Below are positions 56,401-64,000 of a stretch of DNA of 64,000 nucleotides, piece after piece (within the stretch, counting starts at the first letter, position 1; the number at the start of each line of letters is the position of its first letter). The position numbers and the translations under genes were made by a program. The stretch spans positions 558,001 through 622,000 of the forward strand of contig NZ_SCKT01000001.1 in NCBI RefSeq assembly GCF_014155765.1. The letters run 5' to 3'. This stretch comes from Pantoea dispersa (GTDB taxonomy: Bacteria; Pseudomonadota; Gammaproteobacteria; Enterobacterales; Enterobacteriaceae). The notes beneath the pieces were generated by a model. The model searched no databases and was not told where the DNA came from. It worked only from the letters and a program-made list of their open reading frames with translations.

Positions 56401-57624
56401 CAGAGCATGGTGGTGATAGAGGGTGATTTCGATCCTGAAATCATGCGTCAGAGCTGGCAATATGCCGCTCAGCGTTATGACGTATTCCGCACTGGCTACA
56501 GCGACCGCGCCTGCCCGGGTGAGCCGGTTGCCTTTATTTGCAGGCAGACCGCAATTCCTGTTGTTATCGAAGACTGGCGTGAGTTACCACGTCAAAACTT
56601 GCCGGAGGCTCTCGAGCAACGTTTACTTGAAGACCGCCTCAAACCGTTTAATCCGGAGCAGCCACCCCTTATTCGTGTGGTGATTATTATCGGCCCGGAC
56701 AATAAACACTATATGATGCAAACCTTTAATCACGTGCTCATCGATGGCTGGTCAAACAGTAATATCATTACCACCCTGATAAAAGACTACCGTGCACTAC
56801 AGACTCAACAGGCTGTGAATGTGACGCCGTCAGGCTTTGAACCTTTCATAACATGGCTGCGCGGGACCGATCACTCTGCGGCTGAAACGTTCTGGTCCAC
56901 CTATCTGGCGGGGGCCCCCATGAACCAACGTCTGCCCGTAGAAAAATTGCCGCCTGTTCAGCTTCAGCAGGAAAAGCGCATGCGTCAGATTCAGTACAAG
57001 CTTCGCGATACACTGACTGCCTCGCTATACCGGTTTGCAAGCAAAACAGGTTATACCGTTAATCAGTTAACCCAGTTAGCGTGGATGAAAGCGCTGGCTG
57101 CGCACATTCCAGGCGATGATATTGTTATTGGCACCACCATGAGCGAGCGTCCTGCCGGGATTGAACAGGTTGACAGGCTGGCAGGGATGTTTGTCGCAAG
57201 CCCGGTACTGAGGCTGCAAGGCATCCACAGCCGAAGTAATGAAGCGTTGCTGGCTGAGATCGCCAGCAGCCAGCCGGACAGACAGCAGTACGCTTTCCAC
57301 GAACTCAATCACTATGACGACGTCTGGCGGCCTACGTCACCGTTTGGTAGCCTGCTGGTCTTTGAAAGCATGCCGGCACCGGAAATCGGCGACGACGTTC
57401 CTTTTACTCTGCAGCCGTATGGTGGATCCAGCGGCAGTAACCACCAAACGGTAATCTGTCTGTTACCTGATGCTAAGCATTTTAGTTTTATTGTGTTCTA
57501 TGACTGCCGTGAAGTTGGAGATGAGACCATTCAGGCCGTAGCAAAACGCTTTATTGCAGAGCTGGAAAACCTCTGCCTGACTCCCAACGTTGTAATGGAG
57601 GGGCTGAAGATTAACGGGCGATGA
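47455..57624 (+). CDS. Nonribosomal peptide synthetase, C-A-T-E-C-A-T-E-C
   Basis: 3389 residues. C1 about 1-425 (HHLIMDG 123-129). A1 about 435-935 (FTSGTTGNPKG 591; FDAATFE 635; NAYGPTE 731; Lys 927). T1 Ser981 (GGDS). E1 about 1000-1440 (HHLVIDMFSW 1161; EGHGRE; FNYLGQ). C2 about 1455-1890 (HHAICDG 1610). A2 about 1920-2405 (YTSGTTG 2063; FDAATFE 2107; Lys 2400). T2 Ser2454. E2 about 2470-2910 (HHLIIDAVSW 2637; NRTVGWFT). C3 about 2925-3389 (NHVLIDG 3092, catalytic His kept). Specificity read by eye: A1 DAFFMGATFK, near Ile/Val codes; A2 DAFWLGGTFK, very near the Val code. No thioesterase, MbtH or PPTase is adjacent. Predicted product: a D-aliphatic-D-Val peptide, acylated or amine-capped. 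Confidence 0.93.
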   Translation: MNQLPLSPYSMLFWNEFVRRPDSADYNISISQQLSGKFDADRFESSLTRFLDDHIIFDSHLSLRDGQPFWTRNKRRNTLQKIANDKELDEFIKQPFDLLSAPLYRIALQTLSAEKVIFTIVFHHLIMDGRIQREFFDKISGYYNGADIIKAVTAEQITDKVMQAKERVASLDTEDTLLHWKALTPRLPEAVTLPFASEKKNAAASHDIVDEIRFSLSKTDFNNKRKISQRPFIVFSQVWGTLLARCSAQHAIALFYPIAIRQLSGLEMGAQVNSSVMLVEVLADTTLRDLCQRENRFSLMKNKEGVYYNYLPTDNIVALSGCTDLRFSFAQTPQREYLFAFEGCQAQPVHGQYYDLAGADLSLEYEETEQHFNFRLRYRRALFDHSTVCRCGEYFLHLLMSAIQQPDAPLLSLPLLSDEEICRLTAPSDHPVKTFRSLAEQFELQVTQRPNMPAVSGAGCPLSYLQLNHCANVLAHQLRQRGLDSDIPVALHCEKGREFVVAMLAIIKAGGSYMPVDIAAPTARKHYQLEHAAVQIMISQAHFVTGNGALTAGCKHPVDILLCDVEELLAMPEMDNPRIPCHDDPTAAIFFTSGTTGNPKGVIVTQQAIAGLVQETNYVSLSPQDTLLFLASPSFDAATFEVWGALLNGARLIIPATSQQLVSDPEGFKRLLMDEQVSALFVTRTLFDTLYLIDNHIFDSVRQLMVGGEALTPDIMQAIVCQSPRPEKVLNAYGPTECTTFSCWYEILPDREQKSIPIGKAVTGRTLYVLNDQLQLQPDGAQGELYIGGHGLAKGYLGDPALTERKFIPDPFGNGRLYKTGDQVTRLADGNLVYHGRHDTQVKIRGYRIDLSEIEGALLQSAGVQQAAVLNIVEPENHYLVAWYVCKTDSAVTPDVLRENLLALLPEYMIPAIFHLIDEIPVNINGKLDRKALLATHQGKAGDVSQTSTLWEALVLKEWLRLLPVASVGLDDNFYRVGGDSVQAILLIAALRKLGHTLSLYELNQHPTVRAMAQLLQSRSVGANGGAEGVHKPMRGTVPLLPVQQWFFSQRYPQPQHFNQAFTLHLPEDISVLMLQEAINALVGQHDMLRASFPQSTPYVHDVDDYPCQTLLTLHPGSITELTQQLTQLQSDFDLERGPLWRAAIIRQHPAGGDFLWFAFHHLVIDMFSWRILAQDIEHFLQHKSLPSPSSSYQQWADSLAGYAESWPDDVLWWRNALRNLPASSLVATKSDLKIEVILSSTQTEQLLGAANEAWGTEINDLLLSALALALQAISGQRQHCILMEGHGREAWQDTMDFSRTIGCFTSLYPLVLTAETTLAETIIGTKEGLRQIPAKGVGFGILHQQNQLADITLPAISFNYLGQLTLTSEKPWTLSYKNTGEWIHSANASSQMLTINGVVDRGQLSFIIESQLSSEQTEAFAQALHNALAEIAELAVPALANHSGKTASDYGTQPLAQDEIVRLRARYPQMKALYTATPLQQGMLFNALRSPDDDAYHVQQLMHYHCALDITCYKKAWVLAVQMYPILRTAFDWQGENILQIEMNSATLTTQWLKVVDLSDCSESEQQAEITRLQQQDRLQRFDLSQPALFRLLIVKCQQEEFYLLKSEHHAICDGWSMTLLFEQVHRFYDLLIKGEQPEIIEQQSWPQALQWLQRRKSITAEFWQQQKQRFATPNNLQVLARPETDKTCPPAAFVQHILTPTEFGAFKQLLVENGYTLNTVLQFAWHKLMQIYTQDAQTQAGLVVSGRGMPLAEIENCVGPFINTLPLTVDWASDHSCAHVLTAIQQTVVDFNSHSNISLSALQDEGISLFQSLVVCENYPQSRDKDGIAAASTLLKVYGKLDYPLVLMAYELNSGLTLQLDYHTDWLSAAHASTLLASVLKLMTQALQNVSCAHTQLWLEEEAPQAPLLPSVCTSSLATRFDWCVQQYATSTALSWGNTSLNYQQLDQRASYLASVITGQLGELKPDTPIALLMDKSADFVIAMLAIVKAGGCYVPLSTEYPAERISWMLDDTAAPLVLTQADHLALVTKYNALCVDTLIPQACKSVNASADAESLGAIIYTSGTTGTPKGVLIEQAAMVELVVDNPSLPLTEEDSLLFLSSPVFDAATFEIWGALLNGGKLVIPELSTQDLASDTRAFQSLMQHQRVSVMWVTRALFDNLWKRDNHLFDSLSYLLVGGEALTPEIMLALANQSPRPQHIINGYGPTECTTFTTTAEIFATDTSGSLPIGRAIAGRQLYVLDSHMQPVPQGAIGELYVGGRGLARGYLNRPDLTAKQFVTSPRISGRLYKTGDQVRIRPDGQLEYLGRKDQQVKIRGYRVELQEIEAVLNQQPGVQQSVVLLQDTGGAPQLCAWYVPHPSEETSVPALFIALESRLPEYMLPASIIPIAEIPLTINGKLARERLPQATQAREVHYQAPVTSLEKTITAVWQQILKTEQISVTDNFFRIGGDSIQSILVTTALRKQGIHCTTRDIFNAKSVQQLARLLESNVQSETLSEQGALTGPCPLLPVQQWFFAQQLIQPNWFNQAFTLSLPAGTDTEILRASLHKLIAHHDLLRARYKVRKGYAEQSYSSVTVDIPFSVFDTAACATASELTQNLTHWQSDFCLSEGPLFRFVMLHDSRTDAPPSLFCAFHHLIIDAVSWRILADDLQTLCEGRKLGNKGTSYRQWAQKLRDYANTIPLQQRYWDQVIAGQPDYRRMLTAKTTNSSRIARSLTLTQAKTRALLTQVHDAYKTEINDLLLTPLAYALSSWHGGNESFITLEGHGREAITSDVEINRTVGWFTVMYPVKLKLSASPAATLRHVKDTLRQVPDKGLGYSALKYSEQATALKHHDLPAISFNYLGQFTTEEGSGSWQIDQTKCGETVAAENGSSNVLDVTGRVRGGQLTLIFSALLPEEALDKLVDEYQQQLLALITHCQEVQAAGESWFSPADFPHCALTLQELDRLQRLHRLDNAYPVTPTQREQLYFNRINSDYQIDQSMVVIEGDFDPEIMRQSWQYAAQRYDVFRTGYSDRACPGEPVAFICRQTAIPVVIEDWRELPRQNLPEALEQRLLEDRLKPFNPEQPPLIRVVIIIGPDNKHYMMQTFNHVLIDGWSNSNIITTLIKDYRALQTQQAVNVTPSGFEPFITWLRGTDHSAAETFWSTYLAGAPMNQRLPVEKLPPVQLQQEKRMRQIQYKLRDTLTASLYRFASKTGYTVNQLTQLAWMKALAAHIPGDDIVIGTTMSERPAGIEQVDRLAGMFVASPVLRLQGIHSRSNEALLAEIASSQPDRQQYAFHELNHYDDVWRPTSPFGSLLVFESMPAPEIGDDVPFTLQPYGGSSGSNHQTVICLLPDAKHFSFIVFYDCREVGDETIQAVAKRFIAELENLCLTPNVVMEGLKINGR

Positions 57625-57733
57625 TCAATGAGTGGCCTTCATCGGAGGCCCTCAAAAACTAAGCCAGAGATCGGTTGCTTTTCCGATACAGCCTGGTGAC
57701 ACGAAGCGGTTATTAGGGGGCTTAAATATAAAT

Positions 57734-57767
57734 TCACCCCGCTTTCTTCATGAGAAAACGGGGTGAC
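57734..57767 (-). terminator. Terminator of icd / end of the NRPS transcript
   Basis: TCACCCCG / CGGGGTGA outer arms with A/T inner pairs (CTTTCTT / AGAAAAC) between the convergent NRPS and icd genes. A modest T/A tract is present on the icd side. Confidence 0.65.
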
Positions 57768-57781
57768 AATAACATCAGTTA

Positions 57782-59032
57782 TTACATGTTCGCGATGATC
57801 GCGTCACCAAACTCAGAACATTTCAGCAGCTTAGCGCCGTCCATCAGACGCTCAAAGTCGTAGGTCACGGTTTTGGCAGCGATTGCGCCTTCCATGCCTT
57901 TAACAATCAGGTCAGCCGCTTCGAACCACTCCAGGTGACGCAGCATCATTTCTGCAGACAGGATCACGGAACCTGGGTTCACTTTATCCTGGCCCGCATA
58001 CTTCGGTGCCGTACCGTGGGTAGCTTCGAACAGTGCGCACTCGTCACCGATGTTGGCGCCCGGTGCGATACCAATACCACCTACCTGTGCCGCCAGGGCA
58101 TCAGAAATGTAGTCACCGTTCAGGTTCATACAGGCGATAACGTCATACTCGGCTGGACGCAGCAGGATCTGCTGCAGGAAGGCGTCGGCGATCACATCTT
58201 TAACGATGATCTCTTTACCGGTGTTCGGGTTTTTGAACTTCATCCACGGACCGCCATCGATCAGCTCGCCGCCGAACTCTTCTTTCACCAGCTGGTAGCC
58301 CCAGTCTTTGAAAGAGCCTTCGGTGAACTTCATGATGTTGCCTTTGTGCACCAGCGTCAGGGAATCACGGTCATTGGTGATGGTGTATTCAACCGCGGCA
58401 CGCACCAGACGTTTCGTGCCCTCTTCTGAACATGGCTTCACGCCAATACCACACTGCTGCGGGAAGCGAATTTTCTTCACGCCCATCTCTTCACGCAGGA
58501 ATTTGATCACTTTGTCCGCTTCCGGCGTACCGGCTTTCCACTCGATACCAGCATAGATATCTTCGGAGTTTTCGCGGAAGATCACCATGTCGGTATCTTC
58601 AGGACGTTTAACCGGGCTTGGCGTACCTTTGTAGTAACGTACCGGACGCAGACACACGTACAGGTCCAGTTCCTGGCGCAGTGCCACGTTCAGGGAACGA
58701 ATACCGCCACCTACCGGGGTAGTCAGTGGGCCTTTAATGGCCACGCGGTACTCTTTGATTAAATCGAGGGTTTCCTGCGGCAGCCAGACATCCTGGCCAT
58801 AGAGTTCGACGGATTTTTCGCCGGTGTAAATTTCCATCCAGGAAATTTTTCGCTCGCCGTTGTAGGCTTTCTTCACAGCGGCATCAACCACTTTCAGCAT
58901 CACCGGGGAAACGTCAACCCCAATACCGTCACCTTCAATGTAGGGGATGATCGGGTTATTCGGGACATTCAGTTTGCCCTGATCCAGGGTGATTTTTTGA
59001 CCTTCCGCCGGAACAACTACTTTGCTTTCCAT
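57782..59032 (-). CDS. icd: Isocitrate dehydrogenase (NADP)
   Basis: 416 residues, identical in length to E. coli Icd. Substrate/regulatory Ser113 is present in [12 protein letters not shown], and catalytic Tyr is in [13 protein letters not shown]; the metal Asp residues lie in [18 protein letters not shown]-cycle enzyme regulated in E. coli by AceK phosphorylation of Ser113. Its 3' end is next to the NRPS island; icd is a well-known integration site for prophages (e14, phage 21). Complete here. Confidence 0.98.
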   Translation of the reverse strand: MESKVVVPAEGQKITLDQGKLNVPNNPIIPYIEGDGIGVDVSPVMLKVVDAAVKKAYNGERKISWMEIYTGEKSVELYGQDVWLPQETLDLIKEYRVAIKGPLTTPVGGGIRSLNVALRQELDLYVCLRPVRYYKGTPSPVKRPEDTDMVIFRENSEDIYAGIEWKAGTPEADKVIKFLREEMGVKKIRFPQQCGIGVKPCSEEGTKRLVRAAVEYTITNDRDSLTLVHKGNIMKFTEGSFKDWGYQLVKEEFGGELIDGGPWMKFKNPNTGKEIIVKDVIADAFLQQILLRPAEYDVIACMNLNGDYISDALAAQVGGIGIAPGANIGDECALFEATHGTAPKYAGQDKVNPGSVILSAEMMLRHLEWFEAADLIVKGMEGAIAAKTVTYDFERLMDGAKLLKCSEFGDAIIANM

Positions 59033-59129
59033 TAACCTCTCCTTCGAGCGATTTTTTGTTAATGATTTGTAAGATGCGCGTCAATACTACTTGAATATTT
59101 CCGCCACGCCAATCACCGCAGTTTCGCGC

Positions 59130-59135
59130 TATAAT
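59130..59135 (+). promoter_or_regulatory. -10 box upstream of rluE
   Basis: Perfect TATAAT (GCGCTATAATGCG), 29 bp before the chosen rluE start. It argues against the in-frame ATG at 59134, which would overlap the promoter. No good -35 is seen. Confidence 0.6.
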
Positions 59136-59163
59136 GCGCCGATTGTTACCAACTGCAAAGCCC

Positions 59164-59802
59164 ATGCGAAAAACTTCTCAACGAATTCACCAGCATAAGC
59201 GCCCTGCTGCCCCGGCGCGCCAGCCCGCGCGGCGTGACACGCGGCCAAAAGGTCCGCGTCGCGTCATACTCTTTAACAAACCTTTCGATGTTCTGCCGCA
59301 GTTCAGCGATGAGGCTGGCCGCCGCACGCTGAAAGATTTTGTGCCGGTGAGCGAGGTGTATGCCGCAGGCCGTCTTGACCGCGACAGCGAAGGGTTAATG
59401 ATTCTGACCAACGATGGCGCACTGCAGGCGCAGCTGACGCAGCCGGGCAAGCGCACCGGCAAAATCTATTACGTTCAGGTGGAGGGCGTGCCGCAGGAAT
59501 CAGATTTATCCCGCCTGCGCAGTGGCATCACCCTCAACGATGGCCCAACGTTGCCGGCGGGCGCAGAAGTGGTGCCTGAACCTGCATGGCTGTGGCCGCG
59601 CACCCCGCCGATTCGCGAGCGTAAAGCCATCCCCACCTGCTGGCTGAAAATCACGCTGTATGAAGGGCGCAATCGCCAGGTCCGAAGGATGACGGCGCAC
59701 ATTGGCTTTCCAACGTTACGCCTGATCCGTTTTGCCATGGGTGATTACCAGCTGCAGGATTTGGCACCGGGCGAATGGCGCGACATCAGCGACCGGACGT
59801 AG
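59164..59802 (+). CDS. rluE: 23S rRNA pseudouridine(2457) synthase RluE
   Basis: 212 residues from ATG at 59164. A basic N-terminal tail (about 1-40) is followed by the RsuA-family core: [14 protein letters not shown], catalytic Asp in [19 protein letters not shown] (near residue 75), and [24 protein letters not shown] at the C-terminus. It makes pseudouridine 2457 in 23S rRNA in E. coli. The order icd-rluE-nudJ-mnmA-hflD-purB is conserved with E. coli. Confidence 0.93.
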   Translation: MRKTSQRIHQHKRPAAPARQPARRDTRPKGPRRVILFNKPFDVLPQFSDEAGRRTLKDFVPVSEVYAAGRLDRDSEGLMILTNDGALQAQLTQPGKRTGKIYYVQVEGVPQESDLSRLRSGITLNDGPTLPAGAEVVPEPAWLWPRTPPIRERKAIPTCWLKITLYEGRNRQVRRMTAHIGFPTLRLIRFAMGDYQLQDLAPGEWRDISDRT

Positions 59803-59846
59803 TTTATACATTTCGATAACGTCAGGTTAACTATTTGGGAGGAACG

Positions 59847-60320
59847 ATTTTTAAACCTCATGTAACCGTCGCCTGTATGGTGCACGCGCAGGGCAAATTA
59901 CTGGTGGTGGAAGAGCGCGTCGACGGCCGCGTTACCTGGAATCAGCCGGCCGGTCATCTTGAGGCCGATGAAACGCTACTGGAAGCCGCGCAACGTGAGC
60001 TGTACGAAGAGACCGGCATCAGCGCGCAGCCCGACTATTTTCTCGGCGTGCAGCAGTGGATCGCCCCGGACCATACACCTTTTGTGCGTTTTCTGTTTGG
60101 CCTCGATCTGCCTGCCACCGTTACCACCACGCCACACGACAGCGATATTGACTGCTGCTGGTGGCTGTCGCCCGCGCAGATTCTCAGCGCAGAGACGCTG
60201 CGTTCGCCGCTGGTGGCCGAAAGCGTGCGGCTGTGGCAGCAGGGGGCCCGCTATCCGCTGCAGCTGATAGCCCCGTATCAGTGGCCGTTTCATGAGGGTG
60301 CGCACAACGCTTCCGCGTGA
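59847..60320 (+). CDS. nudJ: Nudix phosphatase NudJ, probable ATT start
   Basis: 157 residues when begun at ATT 59847 ([17 protein letters not shown]. coli NudJ begins MFKPHVTVA). GGGAGG ends four bases before this ATT, with no ATG nearby; the only other candidate is TTG at 59835, which would overlap that ribosome binding site. The Nudix box is at about residues 35-57 with the REL-EE core (GHLEADETL... RELYEETG). It hydrolyses HMP-PP and nucleoside triphosphates. Directly downstream is mnmA (41 bp). Confidence 0.9.
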   Translation: MFKPHVTVACMVHAQGKLLVVEERVDGRVTWNQPAGHLEADETLLEAAQRELYEETGISAQPDYFLGVQQWIAPDHTPFVRFLFGLDLPATVTTTPHDSDIDCCWWLSPAQILSAETLRSPLVAESVRLWQQGARYPLQLIAPYQWPFHEGAHNASA

Positions 60321-60361
60321 TAGAATGCGCCGCCTGTTTTTATCGTAATCAAGAGTGCGTC

Positions 60362-61474
60362 ATGTCTGACAACAGCCAGAAAAAAGTGATCGTCGGGATG
60401 TCCGGCGGCGTCGATTCTTCCGTTTCCGCCTGGTTACTGCAGCAGCAGGGCTATCAGGTTGAAGGCCTGTTCATGAAGAACTGGGAGGAAGACGATGGCG
60501 AGGAGTATTGCACCGCCGCTGACGATCTGGCTGACGCACAGGCCGTGTGTGACAAGCTCGGCATCAAACTGCACAAAATCAATTTCGCCGCTGAGTACTG
60601 GGACAACGTGTTCGAGCACTTTCTGGAAGAGTACAAGGCCGGACGCACGCCGAACCCGGATATTCTGTGTAACAAAGAGATCAAGTTCAAAGCGTTTCTC
60701 GAATTCGCTGCAGACGATCTCGGCGCAGACTACATTGCCACCGGCCACTATGTGCGCCGTGCCGATGTCAACGGCACCAGTCAGCTGCTGCGCGGTCTCG
60801 ACGGCAACAAAGATCAGAGCTATTTCCTCTACACGCTCAGCCACCAGCAGATTGCACAGAGCCTGTTCCCGGTCGGCGAACTGGAGAAGCCTGAGGTGCG
60901 CCGCATCGCCGAACAGCTCGATCTGATTACGGCGAAGAAAAAAGATTCCACTGGTATTTGCTTTATCGGCGAGCGTAAATTCCGCGACTTCCTCGGTCGT
61001 TACCTGCCGGCCCAGCCGGGCGTCATCGAAACCGTTGACGGTGAAGTGGTCGGTGAACACCAGGGGCTGATGTATCACACCCTGGGTCAGCGTAAAGGGC
61101 TGGGCATCGGCGGACGCAAAGAGAGCAATGACGATCCGTGGTATGTGGTCGACAAAGATGTCGCGCGCAATACGCTGATTGTGGCACAGGGCGGCGATCA
61201 TCCGCGCCTGATGTCGGTGGGCCTGATAGCACAGCAGCTGCACTGGGTCGATCGCCAGCCAGTAACCACTGCGCTACGCTGCACGGTGAAAACCCGCTAT
61301 CGTCAGAGCGACATTCCCTGCGAGATCATTCCGCACGGCGACGATCGCATTGAAGTGCGTTTCGATGAGCCGGTCGCGGCCGTCACTCCGGGCCAGTCCG
61401 CGGTATTTTACCTCGGTGACGTGTGCCTTGGTGGCGGTATTATTGAACAGCGCCTGCCGCTGACAGAGGCCTGA
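60362..61474 (+). CDS. mnmA: tRNA-specific 2-thiouridylase MnmA
   Basis: 370 residues from ATG at 60362 (E. coli 368). PP-loop [11 protein letters not shown] (13-23), catalytic Cys in [11 protein letters not shown] (near 105) and in [11 protein letters not shown] (near 200), the C-terminal beta barrel follows. It thiolates U34 of tRNA-Lys/Glu/Gln, taking sulfur through TusBCD-TusE. A frame extending to 60317 overlaps nudJ and is not favoured. hflD starts 34 bp downstream. Confidence 0.97.
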   Translation: MSDNSQKKVIVGMSGGVDSSVSAWLLQQQGYQVEGLFMKNWEEDDGEEYCTAADDLADAQAVCDKLGIKLHKINFAAEYWDNVFEHFLEEYKAGRTPNPDILCNKEIKFKAFLEFAADDLGADYIATGHYVRRADVNGTSQLLRGLDGNKDQSYFLYTLSHQQIAQSLFPVGELEKPEVRRIAEQLDLITAKKKDSTGICFIGERKFRDFLGRYLPAQPGVIETVDGEVVGEHQGLMYHTLGQRKGLGIGGRKESNDDPWYVVDKDVARNTLIVAQGGDHPRLMSVGLIAQQLHWVDRQPVTTALRCTVKTRYRQSDIPCEIIPHGDDRIEVRFDEPVAAVTPGQSAVFYLGDVCLGGGIIEQRLPLTEA

Positions 61475-61508
61475 GTCGGCACTGCCGACGCGTCTACAGG
61501 AGTGAAGC

Positions 61509-63565
<2,057 letters not shown>

Positions 63566-63605
63566 TTCCTTGCTCTGAAAACTCAGGCTATGGCAAGTTG
63601 GTGTT

Positions 63606-63639
63606 ACCTCAGTCACGCACGTCACGTGGTGGCTGAGGT
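63606..63639 (+). terminator. Stem-loop after purB
   Basis: ACCTCAGTCAC / GTGGCTGAGGT, 11 pairs including one G-U, with a 12-base loop; no strong T-run. Confidence 0.5.
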
Positions 63640-63665
63640 TCCCCTGCCAGTGCATCACAGCGGAG

Positions 63666-63700
63666 TGTTAATCTGCGGTTTAGCTGGCGTAGCGTATACT
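63666..63700 (+). promoter_or_regulatory. PhoP box and -10 of the phoP promoter
   Basis: TGTTAA-TCTGC-GGTTTA (63666-63682) is the (T/G)GTTTA direct repeat with five-base spacing recognised by PhoP. It ends 12 bp before TATACT (63695-63700), the spacing of PhoP-activated promoters. It predicts autoactivation under low Mg2+. Confidence 0.85.
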
Positions 63701-63738
63701 TTTCGCCATCATCACTGAGTTGAAGGTAAGGAAATTCT

Positions 63739-64000
63739 ATGCGTGTTCTGGTTGTGGAAGATAATGCCCTGCTGCGCCATCACCTCGCAGTCCAGTTACG
63801 TGACATGGGTCATCAGGTGGATGCCGCCGAAGACGCCAAAGAAGCCGACTATTTCCTGCAGGAACACATTCCCGATATCGCGCTGGTCGATCTCGGCCTG
63901 CCCGACGAAGACGGCATGTCGCTGATTCGCCGCTGGCGTGGCGATGCCATTCGTCAGCCGATTCTGGTGCTGACCGCGCGCGAAGGCTGGCAGGCGAAAG
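63739..64000 (+). CDS. phoP: Response regulator PhoP (partial, cut by window end)
   Basis: 87 codons of the receiver domain are present: acidic pocket ED (7-8), phospho-acceptor D51 in [13 protein letters not shown], and Thr in LVLTAREGW (about 79). The winged-helix output domain lies beyond 64000. PhoP with PhoQ responds to low Mg2+, acid and cationic peptides. Location after purB matches E. coli. Confidence 0.96.
   Translation, partial: MRVLVVEDNALLRHHLAVQLRDMGHQVDAAEDAKEADYFLQEHIPDIALVDLGLPDEDGMSLIRRWRGDAIRQPILVLTAREGWQAK

Overview
The window looks like a chromosomal segment of an enterobacterium, most likely the Erwiniaceae (Pantoea/Erwinia side). Its gene content and lengths closely match E. 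coli K-12: icd-rluE-nudJ-mnmA-hflD-purB-phoP, ghrA-ycdX-ycdY, ymgE/ycgR, emtA/ldcA, dcuSR, and ycgZ-ymgA-ariR. Several loci differ from K-12: a large NRPS, a three-domain soluble fumarate reductase, a phosphoketolase and a manganese catalase. Coding DNA is mostly GC-rich with short intergenic gaps. The clear exception is about 46.2-57.7 kb, which is visibly richer in A/T. All identifications come from reading the sequence and from family knowledge; no database search was run.

Layout. 0-2.6 kb: a 40-residue hydrophilic protein and a phosphoketolase. 2.6-5.5 kb: a small-protein region with the ycgZ-ymgA-ariR biofilm/acid-response operon, a possible extra paralogue on the other strand, a KGG-repeat protein, and a 13-bp motif that recurs five times. 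5.5-7.2 kb: a YetF-type membrane protein with a partner and a CinA/PncC-like amidase. 7.5-9.9 kb: a yciG-yciF-yciE-katN stress operon. 10-11.3 kb: a umuC without umuD behind a perfect LexA box. 11.7-13 kb: a lipoprotein and msrA.

13-23.4 kb is a coherent C4-dicarboxylate/fumarate module: DcuS-DcuR, the flavin transferase ApbE, a fumarate reductase with OYE, FMN-binding and FAD domains, a DASS-family dicarboxylate carrier and class I fumarase. A perfect FNR box lies in the 600-bp divergent control region. In this model DcuSR senses C4-dicarboxylates, the carrier imports or exchanges them, fumarase interconverts malate and fumarate, and the ApbE-flavinylated reductase uses fumarate as a cytoplasmic electron sink.

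23.5-44 kb is mixed core and accessory metabolism: aldB, a methyltransferase, a glutamine amidotransferase, an EamA exporter, a CaiB/BaiF CoA-transferase broken by one amber codon, ycdY-ycdX-ghrA, treA, a Fur-box-preceded TonB receptor, ymgE, ycgR, an MscS-type channel, emtA and ldcA. It also holds a junction where two convergent genes have both lost their 3' ends, and many small orphan proteins. 44.2-46.2 kb carries a hicAB toxin-antitoxin pair and a YbdG-like channel.

46.2-57.7 kb is the most novel part: a GNAT-like gene followed by a 3389-residue NRPS with order C-A-T-E-C-A-T-E-C. It has two branched-chain-type adenylation domains, two epimerization domains, a terminal condensation domain and no thioesterase. 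It sits at the 3' side of icd, a known integration hotspot. The predicted product is a short peptide with two D-configured aliphatic residues, possibly N-acylated and released by condensation with an amine. The right end is core genome, finishing inside phoP, whose promoter shows a well-placed PhoP box.
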